Assembly: GCA_040389445.1 (NCBI GenBank) | Contig: JAZJZX010000002.1 | Span: 473,699 to 537,698 of the forward strand | DNA: 64,000 nt | Direction: 5' to 3' | Source of the DNA: UBA5189 sp040389445 | Lineage (GTDB): Bacteria; Chloroflexota; Limnocylindria; Limnocylindrales; CSP1-4 | Part shown: one piece after another, positions 1 through 8,188 of the stretch | Position numbering within the stretch: position 1 is the first letter of the stretch | Layout of the letters: the number at the start of each line of letters is the position of its first letter | Translations under genes and position numbers: made by a program | Notes under the pieces: generated by a model | The model's database searches: none | Seen by the model: only the letters and a program-made list of their open reading frames with translations | What the model was told of the DNA's origin: nothing

Positions 1-611
1 AGGATCCGGAGCCAGGTGTCGAGTGGCCCCTTTGCCGGGTCCGGAGCGCCGAGGCGAAGACTCGCCGATCCCGGGGCGTCCGCCGCCAGGGGCGACGCCC
101 CGGGCTGCAGCGCAAACGGGATCTCGGCAGGGCTGCCGAGGCGGTACGCGCGCGCCTGCTGATCGACATAGCGCTGTTCCCGGATCAGGGTCAGTTCCCG
201 CTGCATCGCGCCCACCTGATCCTGCATGGCGGCATTCGCCGCTCGTAGTTCGTCGGCGCGGGCGGACGCCGCCGAGGCCGTTGCAACCTGCCGGCCGAAG
301 GAGATCAGGGCCCATGCCAGGGCGACCACCGCCACCACGTGGAGCAGACGGCGCGGTGAGATCGAGGCCATCGGGATCACACCAGGATCGCGTGCATCCG
401 GGAGGACGGGGCGAGGCGGAACGCGCGTCTCCCCGGCTCGACCGGCGTCCGGGCGCTCGACCGGGCGGGTCGAGCCCGGTTCGTCGTCCTGGGTGGCGCC
501 CGGCCCTCGAAGGAAGGACGGGATCGCCGACAGATCCGCAGTCGCCCCGAACTCGAACGCGCGCAGATCAGGCGCGCCACCCTGCACTCCGTGTTCGGTC
601 GGGTCGTCCAT
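1..611 (-). CDS. FtsB/DivIC-like septum formation initiator (3' end cut by window)
   Basis: Reading leftward from ATG at 611, 203 codons stay open to the window edge, so the C-terminus is missing. The protein has a long Pro/Arg-rich cytoplasmic N-terminus (about residues 1-87), one hydrophobic span (about 88-107, with the core VVAVVALAWALI) and then a heptad-like stretch (about 118-158) rich in Glu, Arg, Gln and Leu that ends in AYRLG. This one-pass plus short coiled-coil layout is that of FtsB/DivIC, which bridges FtsL and FtsQ in the divisome outside the membrane. The Y-R-L-G ending of the coil is typical of the family. There is no Shine-Dalgarno; a TACGCT hexamer lies 7 nt before the ATG. 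An internal ATG at residue 81 would remove the long N-terminus. The family call is by layout, not by a search. Confidence 0.7.
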   Translation of the reverse strand, partial: MDDPTEHGVQGGAPDLRAFEFGATADLSAIPSFLRGPGATQDDEPGSTRPVERPDAGRAGETRVPPRPVLPDARDPGVIPMASISPRRLLHVVAVVALAWALISFGRQVATASAASARADELRAANAAMQDQVGAMQRELTLIREQRYVDQQARAYRLGSPAEIPFALQPGASPLAADAPGSASLRLGAPDPAKGPLDTWLRI

Positions 612-618
612 TGCCGGG

Positions 619-624
619 AGCGTA
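619..624 (-). promoter_or_regulatory. -10 element of a probable leaderless promoter (ftsB-like gene)
   Basis: On the minus strand TACGCT is followed by 7 nt and then the ATG of the FtsB-like gene. Transcription would start at or next to the start codon. No purine-rich ribosome site is present. No good -35 element is visible. Confidence 0.5.
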
Positions 625-754
625 GCTAACCCTCACCTCGCCGTCAACAGGAGATACGTGCGCACCCGAACCCGTGCCAGGCAAGGTGACACGAGCCGAA
701 GGCAGGCTGGGTGTACGCTGCGATCGAACGCGCGTTCGCTTTGGAGGATCTCGC

Positions 755-3064
755 ATGCGAACCTATGCCCCCGCAACGACGGTCGCGGTTCTGGAACGGC
801 TGCTGGAGGACCCGTCCCTTGCCTCCGCGGTCGTGCACCACGAAGTTGTGCCCGCGGTCGATCCGGTGACGGCGCCGTTTCCGGACTGGCTCGACGCCCG
901 GATCGAAGCGGGTCTGCACTCGCGCGGGATCCATTCGCTGTATGCCCACCAGGCAGCCGCGATCGAAGCGGTCCATCAAGGGGAGGACGTGGTGGTCGTC
1001 ACTCCCACGGCGTCCGGCAAGACCCTCTGCTACATGCTGCCGGTGCTCCAGGCCCTGGCGACCGATCCCTCGGCCCGCGCCCTGTTCCTCTTCCCCACCA
1101 AGGCGCTGGGCCAGGATCAGGTCGCCGAGCTTGCAGGCCTCGCCCAGGCGAGTGACTTGTCCATCTCCGCGGCGACCTATGACGGAGACACGCCGGCGCC
1201 CATTCGATCCGCCATCCGGACGGCGGGGCAGGTCGTGGTGACGAATCCGGACATGCTCCACTCAGCGATTCTCCCGCACCACACAAAGTGGTTCCAACTG
1301 TTCGAGCAGGTTCAGGTGATCGTGATCGATGAGCTGCACACCTATCGTGGTGTGTTCGGCAGCCACGTCGCGAACGTCATTCGACGCCTCCTCCGCTTGT
1401 GCCGCCACTACGGCTCGAACCCGGTCATTGTCTGCGCGTCCGCCACCATCGGGAACCCCGCCGAACTCGCCGCCCAGCTGACGGGCCGGACGCCTCGCCT
1501 CATCGACCGAAACGGGGCGCCGCGCGGCGAGCGTCACGTGCTGCTGGTGAACCCACCGGTCCTGGATCACGCCACCGGTGCCCGCTCGTCGACGCTCTCG
1601 CATGCACAACGCTGGGCGCTGCCGTTCCTGCGTGCCGGTCGGCAGACGATCGTCTTCGGACGGGCCCGCGTCGCCGTCGAGATCCTGCTCACCGGCCTGC
1701 GCGAGTCGCTTCGCGAGCACCTCGGGCCGCGGTCGCGCATCAGGGGCTACCGAGGCGGCTACCTCCCGACCGAACGCCGCGCCATCGAGCGCGGACTCCG
1801 GGCTGGAGAGATCCTCGGCGTGGTTTCTACCAACGCACTCGAATTGGGCGTGGACATCGGCTCGCTCGATGTCGCCGTGCTGGCGGGCTACCCGGGCTCG
1901 GTGGCCGGAACCTGGCAGCAGCTCGGTCGCGCCGGACGGCGTCTCGAACCGTCGGTCGGGATCCTGGTTGCCTCCGCCTCGCCGGTGGACCAGTACGTGA
2001 TCCACCATCCGGAGTTCCTCCTGGACCGGACGCCCGAGGAAGCGAGGATTGACCCGGACAACCTGCACGTGCTGCTGGCCCACCTTCGCTGTGCGGCGTT
2101 CGAGCGGCCGTTCGAGGCCGGTGAGGTGTTCGGACCGGGGCCGGTGGACGATCTCCTTGCGTTCATCGGCGAGGAGGGGCACGTCCGTCAGGCCGCGGAT
2201 GGTCGCTGGTACTGGAGCTCCGAGAATTTCCCGGCGTCCGAGGTCAGCCTTCGCGCCGCCGCGCCGGAGAACGTCGTCATCGTCGACACCACGCCGGACC
2301 GCCCGCGGGTGCTTGGCGAGGTGGACCTCTTCTCCGCCCAGGTACTCGTCCACGAGCGGGCCATCTACATCCACGAATCGGTCCAGTACCACGTGGACCG
2401 CCTCGAATGGGGCGAGCGCAAGGCCTATGTCCATCGCGTGGATGTCGACCACTACACCTACGCCAACCGAGCGGTGACGCTCAAGCCACTCGATGTCTTC
2501 GCCGAGGACTCGGCGATCGGTGGACGTCGCGTCCATGGGGAGGTCATGGTCGCGAGCCTCGTGACGCTGTTCAAGAAGCTCAAGTTCGGGACCGATGAGA
2601 ACGTCGGGTGGGGCCCGATCGACCTTCCGGAGCTCGAACTCCAGACCACCGCGTACTGGATCACGGCAGAGGCGGCAGCGGCCGGCTGGCGCCGCGACGA
2701 TCTCGATGTCGCCCTCGTCGGCGCCGGTCGGGCGCTCCAGGCCGTGGCGGCCGTGCTGCTCATGGTGGACCCACGGGATCTCGGCCTCGTTTCCCAGGTC
2801 CGGTCGCCGCATCATGAATCCCCCACCATCTACCTGTACGAGGCAATGCCGGGCGGTGTCGGACTGTCCGAGCGACTGTGGGCACGGCACGACGAACTCG
2901 TTCTCGGCGCAGCGCAGCTGGTGGAGGCCTGCCAGTGCGAGAGCGGCTGTCCGGCCTGTACCGGACCTCGGCTCGACCCCCTCGTCAACGCGAAGGCGCT
3001 CGCGCTGCGCCTGCTCGGCGAGCTCGGTGCATCGACTGCCCGGCCCGCACGGTCGGTGGCCTGA
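755..3064 (+). CDS. mrfA: MrfA/YprA-family DEAD/DEAH-type DNA helicase with C-terminal DUF1998/MZB zinc cluster
   Basis: 769-residue superfamily 2 helicase. Motif I is TPTASGKT (83-90), motif II is DELH (192-195), and a second RecA-like domain carries the LGVVSTNALELGVDIG and QQLGRAGRR motifs. The C-terminus holds four cysteines, CxCx3CxxC (726-735), as in the MZB/DUF1998 domain of MrfA, which in Bacillus subtilis acts with MrfB in repair of mitomycin C lesions. The start at 755 is chosen because GGAG lies 8 nt upstream (743-746); an upstream in-frame ATG at 674 lacks a ribosome site. The next gene, 7 bp downstream, encodes the partner exonuclease, which supports the family call. A role in DNA crosslink or adduct repair is inferred from the family. 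Lhr-type helicases are the main alternative, but the Cys cluster and the partner argue against that. Confidence 0.88.
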   Translation: MRTYAPATTVAVLERLLEDPSLASAVVHHEVVPAVDPVTAPFPDWLDARIEAGLHSRGIHSLYAHQAAAIEAVHQGEDVVVVTPTASGKTLCYMLPVLQALATDPSARALFLFPTKALGQDQVAELAGLAQASDLSISAATYDGDTPAPIRSAIRTAGQVVVTNPDMLHSAILPHHTKWFQLFEQVQVIVIDELHTYRGVFGSHVANVIRRLLRLCRHYGSNPVIVCASATIGNPAELAAQLTGRTPRLIDRNGAPRGERHVLLVNPPVLDHATGARSSTLSHAQRWALPFLRAGRQTIVFGRARVAVEILLTGLRESLREHLGPRSRIRGYRGGYLPTERRAIERGLRAGEILGVVSTNALELGVDIGSLDVAVLAGYPGSVAGTWQQLGRAGRRLEPSVGILVASASPVDQYVIHHPEFLLDRTPEEARIDPDNLHVLLAHLRCAAFERPFEAGEVFGPGPVDDLLAFIGEEGHVRQAADGRWYWSSENFPASEVSLRAAAPENVVIVDTTPDRPRVLGEVDLFSAQVLVHERAIYIHESVQYHVDRLEWGERKAYVHRVDVDHYTYANRAVTLKPLDVFAEDSAIGGRRVHGEVMVASLVTLFKKLKFGTDENVGWGPIDLPELELQTTAYWITAEAAAAGWRRDDLDVALVGAGRALQAVAAVLLMVDPRDLGLVSQVRSPHHESPTIYLYEAMPGGVGLSERLWARHDELVLGAAQLVEACQCESGCPACTGPRLDPLVNAKALALRLLGELGASTARPARSVA

Positions 3065-3071
3065 GGCAGCC

Positions 3072-4451
3072 ATGACGGTCGCACTGGAGCGGCGCCTCGC
3101 GAACTTCCGCGCGGGGGCGGCCGGCGGCGTTCCCTGGGTCAGGCCCGACTCGCGGCACGTTTCGGTCGGGGCGGAACGGCTCGCGGCCGAGGTGGACGGC
3201 GCGCTGATCCGCACAGCGGCAGGCTGCTTCGTGCGGGTGGAACGACCGTCGGCCGTGATACCGCTCGACCGTGGACGCCTCGCATCGTTGCCCGGTCAGC
3301 CACCCACGGAGGTCCCGCTCGTCTGTCTCGACACCGAGACGACGGGATTGGCGACCGCGGCGGGGACCCTCGCCTTTCTCGTGGGGCTCGGGTGGTGGGA
3401 GGGGTCGCTCTTCCGCCAGATCCAGTTGCTCCTTCCGGATCATGTCGACGAGCCGGCGCTGCTCGGCGAGCTGCGGCGCCACATCCCGGCCGACGGCTGG
3501 CTGGTCACCTACAACGGCAAGGGATTCGACTGGCCGCTTCTCGTTGCCCGCTACCGGATGGCACGGGACGGACCGCCGGCGCATGCCGGGCACCTCGATC
3601 TGCTCCCCATCGTACGGCGCCTGTTCCGCCACCGAATGCCCGATGCACGGCTCCAGACCGCCGAGACCGAACTGCTCGGCATGCGCCGGCATGCCGACGT
3701 GCCCGGTTGGGAGATCCCGGCCCGCTACCTCCAGTTCCTTCGTGACGGCGAGCCGGCCCGACTCATCGAGATCGTTCGCCACAACCACGAGGACGTTCGA
3801 TCCCTGGCGCGACTCCTTGCGCACGTCGAGTCCGGATTCGGCGATCCGGATACCCGTCGAGGAGCCCAGCCGGGGGACCTTGCCGGGCTCGCCCGGTCAT
3901 TCGCCGCACGGGGCCGATACGAGGAGGCCCTCGGCTGCGTCGACGCCGCCCTCGTGACCGCAACCGACAGCGCGGCCGCTTCCGATCGTGCACCGGAGGT
4001 ACGGCTGGTGCGCGAGGAGACCGACGCCTGGTGGTCGCCGCGACACCGTCCCGACTTCGGCGGTCGGTCCAGTCGGTCGGGCATGGACTCTGCGTGGCGA
4101 TCCGTGTCGGGAGACCGGCTCGAGACCCGCTGGACGCCCCTCCGCCTCACAGGCGAACGGGCACGATTGCTTCGCCGGCTTGGACGATACGAGGCTGCGG
4201 AGTCGGCGTGGATCGACGTGGCGGACGCCGGAGGAACACTCGGAGCGCTCGCCTGGGTCGAAGTCGCGAAGCTGCGCGAACATCGCCGCGGGGATCTCGA
4301 GGCGGCCCTGGCGGCGACGCTCGCCGCCCTGCGCCTCGTGGAACGTTCGCGTTTCATCGGACGATCCACGGCCAGGTTGGAGCGGGACCTGATCCGACGG
4401 GCAACTCGACTTCGGCTCCGTATCGGTCGCCGCACCAGGGCGCGGGTCTGA
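3072..4451 (+). CDS. mrfB: MrfB/YprB-family DEDDh exonuclease with TPR-like C-terminus
   Basis: 459 residues. An RNase H-fold exonuclease core is visible: LDTETTGL supplies Asp87 and Glu89, NGKGFDWPLL supplies Asp153, and HNHEDV supplies His237 and Asp241. This is the complete DEDDh set with the usual H-x3-D spacing. From about residue 255 the protein becomes helical with repeated Arg-Leu-Gly-x-Tyr-Glu-Ala units (GRYEEAL, GRYEAAE), as in tetratricopeptide repeats. In Bacillus, MrfB (YprB) is the metal-dependent exonuclease that works downstream of the MrfA helicase. Here it starts 7 bp after mrfA and is surely co-transcribed with it. The next gene is convergent 13 bp away. A stretch near 340-370 is Ser/Arg-rich and probably disordered. 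Confidence 0.85.
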   Translation: MTVALERRLANFRAGAAGGVPWVRPDSRHVSVGAERLAAEVDGALIRTAAGCFVRVERPSAVIPLDRGRLASLPGQPPTEVPLVCLDTETTGLATAAGTLAFLVGLGWWEGSLFRQIQLLLPDHVDEPALLGELRRHIPADGWLVTYNGKGFDWPLLVARYRMARDGPPAHAGHLDLLPIVRRLFRHRMPDARLQTAETELLGMRRHADVPGWEIPARYLQFLRDGEPARLIEIVRHNHEDVRSLARLLAHVESGFGDPDTRRGAQPGDLAGLARSFAARGRYEEALGCVDAALVTATDSAAASDRAPEVRLVREETDAWWSPRHRPDFGGRSSRSGMDSAWRSVSGDRLETRWTPLRLTGERARLLRRLGRYEAAESAWIDVADAGGTLGALAWVEVAKLREHRRGDLEAALAATLAALRLVERSRFIGRSTARLERDLIRRATRLRLRIGRRTRARV

Positions 4452-4464
4452 CCTCCGGGAACGT

Positions 4465-5397
4465 TCAGACCGGCGAGCCCGCAGGACCGTCCGGAGTCAC
4501 GCACGTCTTGAGCGATCGGCGCATTCGCTCCGCAACGGCGGCCAGGGTGGGAACGCCCAGGAGGCCGGGCCGTTCCACGACCAGCGATCCGAGTGCTGCC
4601 GCCAGGCGGAGATCGCTTCCGCGACGGCCGGATCCGGCGAGCGGATGCCCGAGCCGTGCGGCGAGCAGACCGGCGAGGAACGCATCTCCTGCCCCTGTGG
4701 CATCCACCGCAGCGTCCGCTGGGATGGCCGGGTAGTTCCGCACGCGGCGATGCCCACCGCCATCAACGAGGATCGCCACGCCGCCGTTCGATCCCGCGGT
4801 GATTGCGAGCATCACGGGTGGACGCAGCAGGCGAAGCAGGTCGGCATCCAGGACGCCGGGTGCGATGTCCTCGCGACTCAGTCCAACCAGAGCGGCTCGC
4901 CGGAGGAGCGCGGCCTCGCGCGCCGCCCTGCGACGCACGTTGCCGCCTCTCGGAAGCGTCCGCAGGAGGCCCTGCCAGCCGACAACGACCAGGGCGTCGT
5001 CCGGCGGGACCTCCGCCCACGCGTCGTCGATCTCGTCGGCTACCGGAACAAGGCACCAGGCGGACGAAGTGAGCCAGTCCTCGGGCACGGCGTTCGTGGG
5101 GAGGGGCACCCCCGGCGTCGCACAGGTCTGGACACGCCCGTCCGGCGTGTCCCGATTCGTGAAGACCGGCCCCTCGACGAGCGGGTGCAGGCGGAGGTCG
5201 GCACCTGCATCCCGCAGCCATTGCAGCTCCTCCGCGGCGCTGGCCGGGCCATCCACGCCGAGCAGGACCCTCGGTCGAAGCCCGAGCCGCGCCAACACCA
5301 GGCCGGTGTACGCGGCGGCACCCCCGAGGCGCCAGCCGCGCGGGTCATCCGGGGTCAGGTCACGCGATGCAGAGCCGATCACGACCGGCGGTATCAC
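4465..5397 (-). CDS. PfkB-family carbohydrate kinase
   Basis: 310 residues starting at GTG (5397). The C-terminal PfkB signature DATGAGDAFLAGL is intact, including the catalytic Asp and anion-hole Gly residues, and the N-terminal region has the GGAAAYTGLVLARLG substrate-binding segment of ribokinase-like kinases. The middle of the protein is divergent and the 'lid' is short, so the substrate cannot be named; ribokinase, fructokinase and nucleoside kinases are all possible. The gene is convergent with mrfB (13 bp apart) and divergent from the acidic protein at 5463; the 65-bp divergent spacer has a TATAC core that could serve both directions. It is not in an operon with any sugar gene in this window. 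Confidence 0.8.
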   Translation of the reverse strand: MIPPVVIGSASRDLTPDDPRGWRLGGAAAYTGLVLARLGLRPRVLLGVDGPASAAEELQWLRDAGADLRLHPLVEGPVFTNRDTPDGRVQTCATPGVPLPTNAVPEDWLTSSAWCLVPVADEIDDAWAEVPPDDALVVVGWQGLLRTLPRGGNVRRRAAREAALLRRAALVGLSREDIAPGVLDADLLRLLRPPVMLAITAGSNGGVAILVDGGGHRRVRNYPAIPADAAVDATGAGDAFLAGLLAARLGHPLAGSGRRGSDLRLAAALGSLVVERPGLLGVPTLAAVAERMRRSLKTCVTPDGPAGSPV

Positions 5398-5410
5398 GCG
5401 GCGTGGCCCG

Positions 5411-5416
5411 TATACT
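5411..5416 (+). promoter_or_regulatory. -10 hexamer TATACT in the kinase/acidic protein divergent spacer
   Basis: A consensus-like TATACT lies about 46 nt upstream of the ATG at 5463. No clear -35 is visible 17-18 bp upstream. The near-palindromic TATAC could also serve the leftward kinase gene. Confidence 0.4.
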
Positions 5417-5462
5417 CGACGGGTCGGCCGTACGTCGCGGCCCTCGGACGAGGAGCGGGACG

Positions 5463-5834
5463 ATGCACTTCTACGAGCTCCACGAAGGAGAGGACGACGT
5501 CTTCTTCGACGTCATGCTGTTCCGCGAGGACGACATGGACGCCGAGGAGTTCTTCACCGTCGTCCAGTCGATCCGCCGACAGGTCCAGGACTCGTTCGAG
5601 ACCGATACGCTGGTTGAGGCCATCGCACAGGAGCTCGAGCGACAGTACGGCTTCGTCTTCGTGTCCGACGACCGGCTGACCGCCGCCGTCAACGTCAGCA
5701 AGATCGACGACGACAACTTCCTCGCCGACCTCGATGGCGAGGATCCCGACGATGACACGCCGCGTGTCATCGGGGATGCCGACTATCGCGGGGTCTATGC
5801 AGCGTTCGAGCCGCCGGACGCGGATCTGAACTGA
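5463..5834 (+). CDS. Small acidic protein of unknown function
   Basis: 123 residues, strongly acidic, with runs such as EGEDDVFFDV and DGEDPDDDTP. No catalytic motif, membrane segment or metal site is evident. The ATG at 5463 follows a purine-rich GAGGAGCGGGA. The N-terminal two thirds alternate predicted strand and helix and look folded; the last 40 residues are Asp-rich. It lies alone between a divergent kinase and the convergent ychF. I do not recognise the family. Codon use and GC match the neighbours, so it is probably a native core gene rather than a recent import. Confidence 0.7.
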   Translation: MHFYELHEGEDDVFFDVMLFREDDMDAEEFFTVVQSIRRQVQDSFETDTLVEAIAQELERQYGFVFVSDDRLTAAVNVSKIDDDNFLADLDGEDPDDDTPRVIGDADYRGVYAAFEPPDADLN

Positions 5835-5887
5835 CCCGACTGCGCCGTGGTGCCGCGCGGCGGCCGCTGCCGAGGCCGGGACGGCCG

Positions 5888-6991
5888 TCAACGACTGAAC
5901 AGGATCTCGAGGACATCGCCGTCACGCACGCGATAGGTGCGCCCCTCGGAGCGCAGCCTGCCTGCCTTGCGCGCTTCGGCCATGGACCGGAGCGCAAGCA
6001 GATCCTCATACGACACGGTTTCAGCGCGGATGAACCCCTTCGCGAGATCCGTGTGGATGACACCGGCCGCATCGACGGCGAGGGTCCCCTCGGGGATCGG
6101 CCACGCCCGCACCTCGTCGGGTCCGGCGGTGAGAAACGAGATCAATCCCAGCAGCTGGTACGACAGCGCGATCACCCGACCGAGGCCCGATCGTTCGATC
6201 CCGAGCTCCGCCATGAAGATCGCGGCGTCATCGGGCTCCAGCTCACCCAGTTCCATCTCGATCCGGGCGGACAAAGCATCCACCATCGCCCGACGATGGG
6301 CGTAGCCGCGACGGATGGCCTCCACCTGCGCGGATGCCGAGCCGATCTCGCGCTCCCCGATGTTGAGCAACACGAGCACCGGCTTCTCGGTCAGGAAACG
6401 GAACCCCCGGATTGCCTTTGACGCATCGGCATCCATCGCCGTATCGCGGATGGGTCGGCCAGCCTCGAGATCCGTCTTGAGCTGACGCAGGACGATTTCC
6501 TCGCGGTCATTGGCTTCCCGTTCGGCCGTGGTGCCGTGCCGTCCGGATGATTTCAACCGGTCGAGCCGCCGGTCCACCATGGCCAGGTCCGCGAGGATGA
6601 ACTCAAGGTCGAGGTGCTCCAGGTCGCGCATCGGATCCACGCTGCCCGACGGATGCGGCATGGATGGGTCATCGAAGGCACGGACGACATGCAGCAGCGC
6701 ATCCGAATCCCGCAACCGAGCCAGGTGCTCGGCCGGCAGCTCCTCGGTACCCACCCGGCCCTCGGAGGGCGCCGGCGGGGCCGGCAGGTCGACATACGTG
6801 ACGTCCGCCTGCACGATCTTCTTCGGCCGAAAGATCTCGGCCAGATGGTCGAGGCGTTCGTCGGGAACCTTCACCACGCCGACGTTCAAGGTGAGGCCCC
6901 CGAACCCACCGGTCTCGGCATGACCGCGGGTGAGCGTGTTGAAGACGGTGGTCTTGCCGCTTCCGGCCAGACCGACGATGGCAATCTGCAT
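5888..6991 (-). CDS. ychF: YchF/OLA1-family ribosome-associated ATPase
   Basis: 367 residues, the normal length of YchF. The G1 loop GLAGSGKTT (7-15) is followed by a Thr-rich switch region and the G3-like VTYVDLPA; the G4 position reads LNIGE where most YchF proteins have NVNE, in keeping with the family's ATP preference. A C-terminal TGS domain ends with the GRTYRVRDGDVLEILF motif. YchF binds ribosomes and hydrolyses ATP in the cytosol and takes part in translation and stress control. The gene stands alone, convergent with the acidic protein gene. A CACAAT sequence lies 9 nt before the ATG and may be its -10 element. Confidence 0.93.
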   Translation of the reverse strand: MQIAIVGLAGSGKTTVFNTLTRGHAETGGFGGLTLNVGVVKVPDERLDHLAEIFRPKKIVQADVTYVDLPAPPAPSEGRVGTEELPAEHLARLRDSDALLHVVRAFDDPSMPHPSGSVDPMRDLEHLDLEFILADLAMVDRRLDRLKSSGRHGTTAEREANDREEIVLRQLKTDLEAGRPIRDTAMDADASKAIRGFRFLTEKPVLVLLNIGEREIGSASAQVEAIRRGYAHRRAMVDALSARIEMELGELEPDDAAIFMAELGIERSGLGRVIALSYQLLGLISFLTAGPDEVRAWPIPEGTLAVDAAGVIHTDLAKGFIRAETVSYEDLLALRSMAEARKAGRLRSEGRTYRVRDGDVLEILFSR

Positions 6992-7084
6992 GACCGGTGG
7001 ATTGTGTCGCAGCGGAAGGGATCCGTCCCGCGGCGCTCACGAGATCGGGCTGTGGGCAGCCAACAGCCGGCCCGCCCGGATCCG

Positions 7085-8188
7085 TCAGTAGCCGGCGCCC
7101 GGATCCACCACGTTGCGGAGGCGTTGGCCGGCTGAGTATCGCCGCAGGTTCTCGCAGAACAGGTCGATGCTTCGATCCAGCACGCGGGCCGACGACCACG
7201 CCGTATGGGGTGTCACGATGACGTTTCCGAGGTCGTAGAACGGCGAGGTTGGCGGGAGAGGCTCCTCCCGGAAGGCGTCGAGGGCGGCGCCGCCGATCCG
7301 ATGCTCACGCAGCGCGTCGACCAGCGCGCGATCGTCGATCAATCGACCCCGTGCCACGTTGATGATCCAGGCGTCCCTGCCCATGACCGCGAGCGCCGCG
7401 GCGTCGATCATGTCCTCTGTCTCGGGCGTCAGCGGCGCGGCAAGGACCACGATGTCCGACGCGGCCAGGAGGTCGTGCAGCCCATCCGGCCCGACGATGC
7501 GGAGGGGCGAGGGCGGATACGGAAACGCTTCATCCGGATCGGCCGGGGCGGTGCTGCCCGCCGATGCGGCGTCCCGCGCTCCGGCGGACGGCCTGGTCTC
7601 GTGCGCACCAGGATTGCGACGCAGAGCGATCACCTCGGCTCCGAACGCTCCCGCGAGGGACGCCACAGCCTTGCCGATCGACCCATAGCCGACGATCCCG
7701 ATCGTCAACTCACGCAGCTCGACGCCCTGGAGCGGCTGCCACGTCCGCTCGCGTTGCAGTTCCAGGAGCTGGGGCAGCCGTCGGCTGATCGCGAGGATGA
7801 GCATGAGCACGTGCTCGGCGATGGGACGGGTGAAGACCCCGCGCGCGTTCGTGACCGTGATCGCACGATCGCGAGCGGCCGGCGTGAGTGCCCGCTCGAC
7901 ACCGGAGGTTGCCGAGTGGACCCAGCGCAGGCGCGGTGCTCGCGCCACGAGCCGGTCAAAGGCCTCCGAGCTCAGCCAGCCGCGCAGGAGCACCTCGACA
8001 TCCTCCACGGGGCCGTCGGCGAGCCCTTCAACGGACAGGTTCACGATCCGGCTGCCCGGCGCTGCTGCCCGGATCCGATCGAGGTCCTGGGAGCGAACCC
8101 GCGCCGACAGGATCGGGCTGACCGCGATGGCGGTTGGCACGCCCGCGGGTCCGCTTCCCGGCCCAGGCAAGGCCCCTTCGCGACTCAT
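7085..8188 (-). CDS. D-isomer-specific 2-hydroxyacid dehydrogenase (NAD-binding)
   Basis: 367 residues from ATG 8188, which overlaps the stop of the metalloprotease gene in an ATGA; an upstream in-frame start at 8230 would overlap it by 46 bp and is less likely. The Rossmann motif GIVGYGSIGKAVA, the Arg-bearing NVARGRLIDD, the Glu of REEPLPP and the His of TPHTAW are all present, so the catalytic Arg-Glu-His triad is complete. A poorly conserved insertion of about 45 residues with many Pro and Ala (roughly 220-265) sits in the NAD domain after the beta-alpha-beta fold. The protein resembles GhrA/phosphonate-type glyoxylate reductases more than SerA. The substrate is unknown. Confidence 0.82.
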   Translation of the reverse strand: MSREGALPGPGSGPAGVPTAIAVSPILSARVRSQDLDRIRAAAPGSRIVNLSVEGLADGPVEDVEVLLRGWLSSEAFDRLVARAPRLRWVHSATSGVERALTPAARDRAITVTNARGVFTRPIAEHVLMLILAISRRLPQLLELQRERTWQPLQGVELRELTIGIVGYGSIGKAVASLAGAFGAEVIALRRNPGAHETRPSAGARDAASAGSTAPADPDEAFPYPPSPLRIVGPDGLHDLLAASDIVVLAAPLTPETEDMIDAAALAVMGRDAWIINVARGRLIDDRALVDALREHRIGGAALDAFREEPLPPTSPFYDLGNVIVTPHTAWSSARVLDRSIDLFCENLRRYSAGQRLRNVVDPGAGY

